Part shown: positions 58,298-64,000 of the stretch, one piece after another
How positions within the stretch are numbered: position 1 is the first letter of the stretch
Layout: the number at the start of each line of letters is the position of its first letter
Origin: Aureimonas sp. ME7
GTDB lineage: Bacteria; Pseudomonadota; Alphaproteobacteria; Rhizobiales; Rhizobiaceae
DNA length: 64,000 nucleotides
Assembly: GCF_903970965.1 (NCBI RefSeq)
Contig: NZ_CAJCKW010000005.1
Span: forward strand, 237,237 to 301,236
Direction: 5' to 3'
Program-made: the position numbers and the translations under genes
Notes under the pieces: generated by a model
Seen by the model: the letters and a program-made list of their open reading frames with translations, nothing else
Told to the model about the DNA's origin: nothing
The model's database searches: none

Positions 58298-58500
58298 GCG
58301 GCGAGGATCGCCTGACCGAACTCGAGATCGCTCTCGCCCATCAGACGCAGACGGTGGAGGAACTGTCGACGGAGATGGCGAACCAGGGCGCGCGAATCGA
58401 GCGCCTGGAGAAATCGATCAAGGCGCTGGTCGGGCGCCTTCTGGAGCTGGAGGAAAGTGCGGCGCCCCGGGCGGAGATCACCAAGCCGCCGCACTACTGA
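58294..58500 (+). CDS. slyX: SlyX family protein
   Basis: A 68-residue acidic protein that is almost entirely a predicted coiled coil (LTELEIALAHQTQTVEELST through IERLEKSIKALVGRL) with the conserved PPHY end. Function unknown. It overlaps the thioesterase gene (ATGA) and converges with the nucleoside hydrolase gene. Confidence 0.93.
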   Translation: MSGEDRLTELEIALAHQTQTVEELSTEMANQGARIERLEKSIKALVGRLLELEESAAPRAEITKPPHY

Positions 58501-58503
58501 AGT

Positions 58504-59442
58504 CTACGGCAGGCGCGCGACCCGCTCCGTCAGGAGGGCGTAGAACGCGTCCGCATCGCCTGAGCGCACGAAGAAGGCGTTCTTCGGGCGATCCGTCACG
58601 CCCCAATAGTCCGCGACGGTCATTCCGCGCGTCAGCGCACTGCCTGTCTCGACCTCGATGTTGACGCGCCGCCCTTCGAAGATCTCGGGGCGAACGAGAT
58701 AGGCGGTGACGCAGGGGTCGTGCAGCGGCGCGCCATCCCAGCCGAACTTCTGAAGGTCGTAGGTTTGCGAGAAGCTCAACATCGCCGCGACCGCCGCGCC
58801 GGACTTCGTTCCGAGCGCTCGGAACGCTTCGATGCGCGGCAGGGTCGAATGCATGCCATGCGTCGCGTCGAGCGGCAGGACGGTCAGGTCCACGCCGCTG
58901 GCGAAGACCGATGCCGCCGCTTCCGGGTCGACATAGATGTTGAACTCGGCCGTCGGGGTGACGTTGCCGACCTCGAAATAGGCGCCGCCCATGAGGACGA
59001 TGCCTTGGAGGCGCTCGGCGATGTCGGGCGCCTTCAGAAGCGCCAGGGCGACATTGGTCAGCGGCCCGAGCGCCGCGATCGTCACGCTTTTCGGCTCGTG
59101 CGCGCGCACCGTGTCGATGATGAAGTCCACGCCGTGTCCGCCCTGCAGCGGCGTGGAGGGCGGCGGCAGGTCCGGCCCGTCGAGACCCGTCTCTCCATGG
59201 ACATGCTCGGCGGTGACGAGCGGGCGCAGGAACGGGCGCTCCGCGCCGGCGTGGACCGGAATGTCCGACCGGCCGGCGAGTTCGACGATGCGCCGCGCGT
59301 TGGTCTCGGCCAGATGCAAGGGCACGTTGCCCGCGACCGCCACGATACCGAGGATGTCGAGCTCGGGCGATCCGAGCGCGGCCAGGATCGCGATCGCGTC
59401 GTCCTGTCCCGGGTCGGTGTCGAAGATGATCTTGCGCGTCAT
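58504..59442 (-). CDS. Inosine-uridine preferring nucleoside hydrolase family protein
   Basis: A 312-residue calcium-dependent hydrolase releasing free base and ribose. The signature DTDPGQDDA at residues 8-16 binds calcium; further motifs are VPLHLAETNARRIVELAGR and MGGAYFEVGNVTPTAEFNIY, and the C-terminal DPCVTAYL. GAGGA lies 7 bases before ATG 59442. Downstream of the BMP binding protein on the same strand, which supports action on imported nucleosides. Confidence 0.95.
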   Translation of the reverse strand: MTRKIIFDTDPGQDDAIAILAALGSPELDILGIVAVAGNVPLHLAETNARRIVELAGRSDIPVHAGAERPFLRPLVTAEHVHGETGLDGPDLPPPSTPLQGGHGVDFIIDTVRAHEPKSVTIAALGPLTNVALALLKAPDIAERLQGIVLMGGAYFEVGNVTPTAEFNIYVDPEAAASVFASGVDLTVLPLDATHGMHSTLPRIEAFRALGTKSGAAVAAMLSFSQTYDLQKFGWDGAPLHDPCVTAYLVRPEIFEGRRVNIEVETGSALTRGMTVADYWGVTDRPKNAFFVRSGDADAFYALLTERVARLP

Positions 59443-59500
59443 GGTGCGTCCTCGGCTGGCTTCGTCGGCCGCCGATAGCATTCCGGCGGCCGAACGCGAA

Positions 59501-59524
59501 GCGGCGCCCGCGAAGGGGCGCCGC
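59501..59524. other. Strong hairpin between the BMP and nucleoside hydrolase genes
   Basis: A perfect 9-base stem GCGGCGCCC / GGGCGCCGC with a 6-base loop and no T tract. In binding-protein operons such hairpins often protect the upstream message and lower expression of the next gene; that role is inferred here. Confidence 0.55.
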
Positions 59525-59554
59525 CGAGCCGATTTCCGCTCTCGATCGAAGCGA

Positions 59555-60553
59555 TCAATACGGGCAGCTGTTGTCCGTGTTGTAGTTGTGGACCTGGATC
59601 GTGCCGGCGATGATGTCGGCCTTGGCCTTTTCCACGGCAGCCGTCATCTCGGGCGTGATCAGGTCCTTGTTGTTGTCATCAATCGCATAGGCGACGCCGT
59701 CCTCCTTCAGGCCGAGCGTCTGCGTGCCCGCCGTCCATTGACCGCCCTGGGCATCCTTGAACGCCTGGTAGACGGCGTTGTCGACGCGCTTGACCATGGA
59801 GGTCAGGACCTTGCCGGGATGCAGCGCGTTCTGATTGGAGTCGACGCCGATGCCGAGCTTACCGGCGTCCGCCACCGCCTGAAGAACGCCGATGCCCGTC
59901 GCGCCCGCCGCGTGGAAGACGACGTCCGCGCCCTGGTCGATCTGCGAGCGGGCGAGCTCGCCGCCGCGCACCGGATCGTTCCAGGCGGCGGCCGTCGTGC
60001 CCGTCATGTTCTCCAGATACTTGGCGTCCTTGCGCGCGGCCAGGACCCCGCCCTTGTAGCCGCAGGCGAAGTTGCGGATCAGCGGAATGTCCATGCCGCC
60101 GACGAAGCCGACCGTGCCGGTCTGCGACTTGAGGCCGGCCAGCATGCCGACGAGGTAGGAGCCCTCCTCCTCCTTGAACAGGAGCGAGCGCACGTTCGGG
60201 CGGTCCACCACCGTGTCGATGATGGCGAACTGGAGGTCCGGATATTCCTTGGCCACGTTTTCCATCGCCGCCTGCTGGGCGAAACCGACGCCGATGATCG
60301 GCGAGTTGCCGTCGCGCGCGAAGCGGCGGAGCACCTGCTCGCGCTGCGTTTCGTTCTGCATCTCGAACTCGCGGTAGGCGACGCCCGTTTCCTGCTTGAA
60401 GCGCTCGGCGCCGTTATAGGCCGCCTCGTTGAACGACTTGTCGAACTTGCCGCCGAGATCGAAGATCACGGCCGGCTTGAACTCGGCGGCGGACGCAGCG
60501 CCGCCAAGACCGATCGAGCAGGCGGCCAAAAGGCCGGCGAGAAGATGCTTCAT
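59555..60553 (-). CDS. BMP family nucleoside ABC transporter substrate-binding protein
   Basis: A 332-residue periplasmic binding protein of the PnrA/Med family. The signal peptide MKHLLAGLLAACSIGLGG...ASAA ends near residue 23; LAAC also fits a lipobox at Cys 13, but the later cleavage site looks better. Family blocks are VIFDLGGKFDKSFNEAAYNG, VGMLAGLKSQTGTVGFVGGMDIPLI and ADVVFHAAGATGIGVLQA. Start at ATG 60553 by signal peptide. It is separated from the rest of the ABC transporter by the thioesterase-slyX pair and the hydrolase gene. Confidence 0.95.
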   Translation of the reverse strand: MKHLLAGLLAACSIGLGGAASAAEFKPAVIFDLGGKFDKSFNEAAYNGAERFKQETGVAYREFEMQNETQREQVLRRFARDGNSPIIGVGFAQQAAMENVAKEYPDLQFAIIDTVVDRPNVRSLLFKEEEGSYLVGMLAGLKSQTGTVGFVGGMDIPLIRNFACGYKGGVLAARKDAKYLENMTGTTAAAWNDPVRGGELARSQIDQGADVVFHAAGATGIGVLQAVADAGKLGIGVDSNQNALHPGKVLTSMVKRVDNAVYQAFKDAQGGQWTAGTQTLGLKEDGVAYAIDDNNKDLITPEMTAAVEKAKADIIAGTIQVHNYNTDNSCPY

Positions 60554-60718
60554 GGAACTCTTCGTATCCCTGTTGCGCCACAAGCGGTCGATCCCGATCG
60601 CCGCCGGCCCGACCGAAGGCGGGCGTACCAGCGGTGAAACTGGCACGCCCGGGGAAAACGCGCATCAAAAATCGCAAGACATGGTCAAGGCGGGGGTCGG
60701 CTGCCCCATGGCCCGCCC

Positions 60719-61390
60719 TTATTCGGCAGCGACTGCCCCCAGCCCCACCGGGCAGCTCACGCCCGTTCCGCCAAGGCCACAATAGCCGCGCGGGTTCTTA
60801 GCGAGATACTGCTGATGGTAGTCTTCCGCATAGAAGAACTCGGGCGCGGGCAGGATTTCGGTGGTGATCTCGCCTCGGTGCCCGGCCTTGGCGAGCGCCG
60901 CCTGATAGGCGTCGCGTGCGAGGTCGGCCGTCTCGTGCTGGGCTTCGTCGGTATAATAGATGCCGGAACGATACTGCGTGCCGACGTCGTTGCCCTGGCG
61001 CATGCCCTGCGTCGGGTCATGCGATTCGAAGAAGGTCTTGAGCAGCGCTTCAAAGGACACCTTCGCCGGGTCGTAGACCACCAGCACCACCTCGTTGTGG
61101 CCGGTCCTGCCCGAGCAGACCTCCTCGTAGGTCGGGTTCGGCGTGGCGCCCGCGGCGTAGCCGACGGCCGTCGTCACGACGCCGGGAAGCTGCCAGAACT
61201 TGCGCTCCGCGCCCCAGAAGCAGCCGAGGCCGAAGATCGCGGTTCGCGAACCGTCCGGAAACGGCGGTTTCAATCCGGCGCCCGACACGTGGTGCCGGTC
61301 GGCCGTCGCAATGGCGTCCGGGCGGCCCGGCAGCGCCTCGTCGGCGGTCGGAAGCGTCGTCTTCTTCATGAGTCTGTCGAGAAAGGACAT
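60719..61390 (-). CDS. msrA: Peptide-methionine (S)-S-oxide reductase
   Basis: A 223-residue repair enzyme reducing methionine S-sulfoxide. The catalytic motif is [18 protein letters not shown], followed by [22 protein letters not shown] and the [18 protein letters not shown] block. Additional Cys near the C-terminus ([11 protein letters not shown]) can serve as recycling cysteines. AGGAAG lies 9 bases before ATG 61390; another in-frame ATG at 61399 is overlapped by that site and less likely. No signal peptide. Confidence 0.96.
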   Translation of the reverse strand: MSFLDRLMKKTTLPTADEALPGRPDAIATADRHHVSGAGLKPPFPDGSRTAIFGLGCFWGAERKFWQLPGVVTTAVGYAAGATPNPTYEEVCSGRTGHNEVVLVVYDPAKVSFEALLKTFFESHDPTQGMRQGNDVGTQYRSGIYYTDEAQHETADLARDAYQAALAKAGHRGEITTEILPAPEFFYAEDYHQQYLAKNPRGYCGLGGTGVSCPVGLGAVAAE

Positions 61391-61415
61391 CGATTCCATC
61401 TTCCTGTTCGAGGGT

Positions 61416-61742
61416 CTAGTTGCGCGCGATGCGACGTCCCGGCCGGCCCAAAGCCAGAAGGACGATCCCCGCCATTCCGAACACGACCGATGCCGGCTGG
61501 CGGCCGAGAGCACCGTTCAAGGTCGCGCCGCGCCCGTCCGAAGCGAACACACCGCTTGCGGCCTGCGCGGGCGGCCCATTGGACGGAAGCGGCATCCCGA
61601 TGGTCTGCGCGGCTTCCTCGATCGTCATCAGGACGGTTCGATTGGAGGCGAGGGACCGTGCGATGTCCCCCACCGCAAAGATCGTCCCGATCGCCAGCAC
61701 AAGACAGCCGATCAATCGCAGGGCCCAAGCGATCAACCTCAT
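61416..61742 (-). CDS. Small two-helix membrane protein, unknown function
   Basis: A 108-residue protein: helix 1 [22 protein letters not shown], a loop of about 60 residues rich in small residues, helix 2 [16 protein letters not shown] and a basic end (RPGRRIARN). The purine-rich AAGGGGGAAAG precedes ATG 61742, which excludes a longer frame upstream. Resembles short conserved membrane proteins often seen in Hyphomicrobiales genomes; no function can be assigned. It lies 25 bases upstream of msrA on the same strand. Confidence 0.8.
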   Translation of the reverse strand: MRLIAWALRLIGCLVLAIGTIFAVGDIARSLASNRTVLMTIEEAAQTIGMPLPSNGPPAQAASGVFASDGRGATLNGALGRQPASVVFGMAGIVLLALGRPGRRIARN

Positions 61743-62029
61743 CTTTCCCCCTTGCCGCTTCGCATCGTCATGCAGGCGAACGCGCCTGCCTTGAGCATGG
61801 ATATGGTGCCCATCCCGCTTCGGCACAACACGGAACCTGCCGCCGTCCCGCAACATGGGCCGCTTCCCATCGGTCACGGGGCGTCACGGACGCTTCGACC
61901 GACCAGCGCCCGAAATGCGTCCGCGAGGCGCGAAAACCGCTTGCCAGTCCGAGCATTCCGATGATAGTTCGCGCCGACCGAACCGGTGACATGCGGGAAA
62001 AGGGCTCAGGCCTTCCCCTCATCGTTTCA

Positions 62030-62119
62030 GGAGGGGTGGCCGAGTGGTTGAAGGCGCACGCCTGGAAAGTGTGTATACGGGAAACCGTATCGGGGGTTCG
62101 AATCCCCCTCCCTCCGCCA
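62030..62119 (+). tRNA. tRNA-Ser (anticodon GGA)
   Basis: A 90-nt class II tRNA with all parts visible: acceptor GGAGGGG pairing with TCCCTCC, D arm with the GAGTGGTTGAAGGC pattern of serine tRNAs, anticodon arm CACGC-CTGGAAA-GTGTG (anticodon GGA), a long variable arm (TATACGGGAAACCGTAT), T arm CGGGG-GTTCGAAT-CCCC and a genome-encoded CCA at 62117-62119. A weak promoter candidate (TTGCCA at 61941, GATAGT at 61963) lies upstream. Confidence 0.98.
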
Positions 62120-62721
62120 CCTAGTCTGCTCTCCGGGCTTCGGATTGAGGCCGTGCGTAAACGCCGACGGTTCCGCCCATTTGACAACCCAAAGCGCACT
62201 CCGGAGACCAACCAGACCCTGTTTGCACCTTAAGAAATGGCCCCATTCTCCGTTCGGCGAAAACGGGGTTCGGTTTATTTTCGGCGGAGTAAGGCGGCTT
62301 AGTGGTGAGACCTGCAAAGTCGGTTTTGGGCCAGAAGCTGACAGGGGGCTTCTGGGTTGATCACGCTGGAAGCTGTCATTCCCGAAACGACCCGTCCGCG
62401 CTGTCCCACACCCTCCGGCCCGATCCCGGAAACGACTTTTGCCGACGGGGCGGCCACTCGCCGCTGCCTGCGTCCCGGGTTCCGATGGTTTGATTGCTGA
62501 GCCTGCCTCCGTTGCTCGGCACCTCGAAGGCACTCGTTGATGAGGAAGCAGCCGCGACGCTTCGTGGGCGCTCCTCGTTACGAACGCTCGTCCGCCGTCC
62601 GACATGCCGTCAGATCAGCACGCTCCGGCACGAGGCGCTGACAGGAAGAGATCAAAAGACCTTCGGTGGTAGAACATACATACCTACCGTTCACTTGGCT
62701 GCTATCGTCAGGAACTATCCG
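62120..62721. other. Gene-free stretch after tRNA-Ser
   Basis: About 600 bases with no supported gene. Open frames are short, lack ribosome sites and family patterns, and composition is less GC-rich and less codon-structured than elsewhere. No integrase, transposase or copy of the tRNA 3' end (attachment site) is seen in the window. A small inverted repeat (GGTAG ... CTACC near 62670-62690) is the only structure noticed. It could be a decayed insertion next to a tRNA gene. Confidence 0.5.
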
Positions 62722-63762
62722 CTAAAGGGTCTTGAGAAGTCGCAGGAGCGCGAGCATCTCGATGGGACTCCCGCGCTTGAACGCGATATAGCTCGCCTGC
62801 CGTGCGCCGTGGAACCTACGCTTGAAGGCGGCCTGTCCCTGCAGATTGAAGATCTTCTCGTTGACACGCCGGGAGCGGAACGCCTGCTCGAAGGACCGAC
62901 GCCAAAGGTGGCTTTCCGGGAAGGTGCTGGCTTCGATATCAGCCAAGGGCGACAGTCCGAACGACAAGCGGACCCGGCCCTCCTCCTTGAACCGGTCGGC
63001 GGCGAACTTGGTCAGGCCGATCTCCGCGTGGGCTGATGTTCCAACGAGCTTGCGTTTGAAAGCCGACGTATACCCAATGACCTCCCCGTTTTTGAAGATC
63101 GGGTCGAAGTCGAGAATGGCGATCGCATGGCCGTCGGGATGCACGATCATGAACCGACGCATATGCGGGCCGAGACGAGTCTCGAACGGTCGGTTCAAGA
63201 ACCGCATCTCACGGCGGCTGACGATGCGCCCCTTCCGCCAGTTGGCGGAGATATGGCGGACCTGCTCGCTGTCCGCGATCGATCCGTCGCACTCCGCGAT
63301 TTGGTAGCCTTTCTTGCGTAGCCACGTTTCAGAATAGCGGATCGTTTCGTTTCGTTTGCCCGCAAACGAATGCGTGGCGAGGTGCAAGTCGCTTTCGATA
63401 CCCATCTGATTGATGCGATAGCCGAGGTCAGCCAGGACGCTGGCGGTGGGGCCACCGACCTGAACGAAGCATGGCCGAGGCATCTCGGCGACGAAGCGGC
63501 GGATGTAGTCCGCCCTCTCGTCTTCGCTTGCAACGGGATCGCCAAGGACGAAAGCGTGACCCATCTTGGTCGCGAAGGCAACATAGCCGTTCATGTCGCC
63601 GAAGTAGCTGAGTCCGGGCTGCACGACCGTGGAATAGGCCAGCGAGAAGTCGCCATGGTTCATGCACAGGCGCAGTCGGGTCGCAAAATCGGGCTCGAAG
63701 GCGGTGACCGGCGGAAGGCGGCCTTCCAGCCAGGCATCCATCATCGATTTGAAGTTTGGCAT
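62722..63762 (-). CDS. DUF2156 (LPG synthase C-terminal-like) protein
   Basis: A soluble protein of about 346 residues with the GNAT-like fold of aminoacyl-phosphatidylglycerol synthases. Family segments: VTAFEPDFATRLRLCMNHGD, LSYFGDMNGYVAFATKMGHAFVLGDPVAS and VRLSFGLSPLADIEAS. It lacks the multi-helix flippase domain of MprF, so any lipid modification would be done by the soluble domain alone; the substrate is unknown. I start it at ATG 63762; a GTG at 63837 extends it by 25 residues and cannot be excluded. Divergent from the FAD oxidoreductase gene at the right edge. Confidence 0.82.
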   Translation of the reverse strand: MPNFKSMMDAWLEGRLPPVTAFEPDFATRLRLCMNHGDFSLAYSTVVQPGLSYFGDMNGYVAFATKMGHAFVLGDPVASEDERADYIRRFVAEMPRPCFVQVGGPTASVLADLGYRINQMGIESDLHLATHSFAGKRNETIRYSETWLRKKGYQIAECDGSIADSEQVRHISANWRKGRIVSRREMRFLNRPFETRLGPHMRRFMIVHPDGHAIAILDFDPIFKNGEVIGYTSAFKRKLVGTSAHAEIGLTKFAADRFKEEGRVRLSFGLSPLADIEASTFPESHLWRRSFEQAFRSRRVNEKIFNLQGQAAFKRRFHGARQASYIAFKRGSPIEMLALLRLLKTL

Positions 63763-63887
63763 GCGTCCGTAGTTCCCGCGTAGCCTCGGAAGCCAACAGC
63801 CAGTTCGCCTCCCTCCAAATGACGGTTCGCTTTCCACGGCGAAGACGCATAGTCAATCATCGCCTGTCGGCGCCCGAGCGGATCTTC

Positions 63888-64000
63888 ATGAGCCAAGAAC
63901 CCATCGTCAGAGACGTCGTGATCATCGGATCCGGATTGGCCGGCTTAACCGCGGCTTACGCGATGCGCCGGCGTGGCATCGAGCCGCTCGTTCTCGAAAG
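63888..64000 (+). CDS. FAD-dependent oxidoreductase, first 37 residues
   Basis: The visible N-terminus MSQEPIVRDVVIIGSGLAGL is an ADP-binding Rossmann start (GxGxxG, with AAYAMRRRGIEPLVLE completing beta-alpha-beta). The gene runs off the right edge, so the enzyme class (amine oxidase, desaturase-like or other) cannot be told. It is divergent from the DUF2156 gene across a 125-base gap, in which both promoters must lie. Confidence 0.8.
   Translation, partial: MSQEPIVRDVVIIGSGLAGLTAAYAMRRRGIEPLVLE

Noticed and set aside
59555..60553. BMP binding protein as a lipoprotein (LAAC at residues 10-13)
   Set aside because: The hydrophobic stretch continues past the Cys and a good ASAA cleavage site follows, so an ordinary Sec signal is more likely.
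62027..62605. A 192-codon minus-strand frame over the tRNA-Ser gene
   Set aside because: It runs through a certain tRNA gene and shows no protein family or ribosome site.

Overview
The window is about 64 kb of GC-rich, gene-dense DNA that reads as a chromosomal segment of an alphaproteobacterium, most likely a member of the Hyphomicrobiales (Rhizobiales). The evidence is the dnaX-ybaB-recR order, a DnaX without zinc-binding cysteines, a DUF1127 mini-gene, a Ctp/Cpa-type Tad pilus cluster in the order pilin-cpaA-B-C-D-E-F-tadB-tadC, and a Yej-type transporter with two binding proteins. The genus cannot be fixed from the sequence; an Aurantimonadaceae-like genome is a guess. I found no transposase, integrase, phage module, CRISPR array or rRNA operon.

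Layout. 1-11.7 kb: the N-terminal part of a lactate permease, a flavin monooxygenase, a MarR regulator, an M3 peptidase, the GTPase TypA, an Nramp-like transporter with altered metal motifs, a quinone-oxidoreductase-like enzyme, a PH-domain protein, a GNAT enzyme and inorganic pyrophosphatase. 11.7-19.4 kb: a lytic transglycosylase, a LysE exporter, recR-ybaB-dnaX, an ICMT-like methyltransferase, the small SRP RNA gene (ffs, minus strand, with a readable promoter), a HIT protein, nudC and a DUF1127 gene. 19.4-22.3 kb: one continuous frame that joins CMP-Kdo synthetase (KdsB) to prephenate dehydratase (PheA), and a membrane-anchored cytochrome c with a long Pro/Ala-rich tail. 22.4-33 kb: a Yej-like peptide ABC operon (two binding proteins, two permeases, one double ATPase) that carries a CDF metal exporter inside it and continues into a NUDIX hydrolase and ghrA.

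33-36 kb holds a minus-strand operon of M17 aminopeptidase, a small MarR-like protein and an NlpC/P60 hydrolase. 35.7-48.5 kb is a complete Tad/Flp pilus locus: pilin, prepilin peptidase, CpaB, secretin CpaC, CpaD, CpaE, ATPase CpaF, TadB and TadC on the minus strand; a GT61-family glycosyltransferase and TadD at one end; and a stand-alone secretin N-domain protein plus two TadE-like pseudopilins reading away at the other end.

48.5-60.6 kb is a nucleoside uptake and salvage region: deoB and upp (plus strand), deoA, punA and cdd (minus strand) translationally coupled to one another, then the two permeases, a VOC protein and the ATPase of a BMP-type nucleoside ABC transporter, and finally nucleoside hydrolase and the BMP binding protein. 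Together they can import nucleosides, deaminate cytidine, split the glycosidic bond by phosphorolysis or hydrolysis, convert the pentose phosphate and reuse uracil. The window ends with msrA, a small membrane protein, tRNA-Ser(GGA), a 600-base stretch without genes, a DUF2156 protein and the start of an FAD-dependent oxidoreductase.

The most notable items are the KdsB-PheA fusion, a strongly structured non-coding segment at 8.64-8.78 kb, the noncanonical Nramp-like transporter, the CDF exporter inside the Yej operon together with the Sec/Tat split of its two binding proteins, and an exact palindrome sitting where the -35 box should be in front of the DUF1127 gene. I did not find a clearly new multi-gene system.
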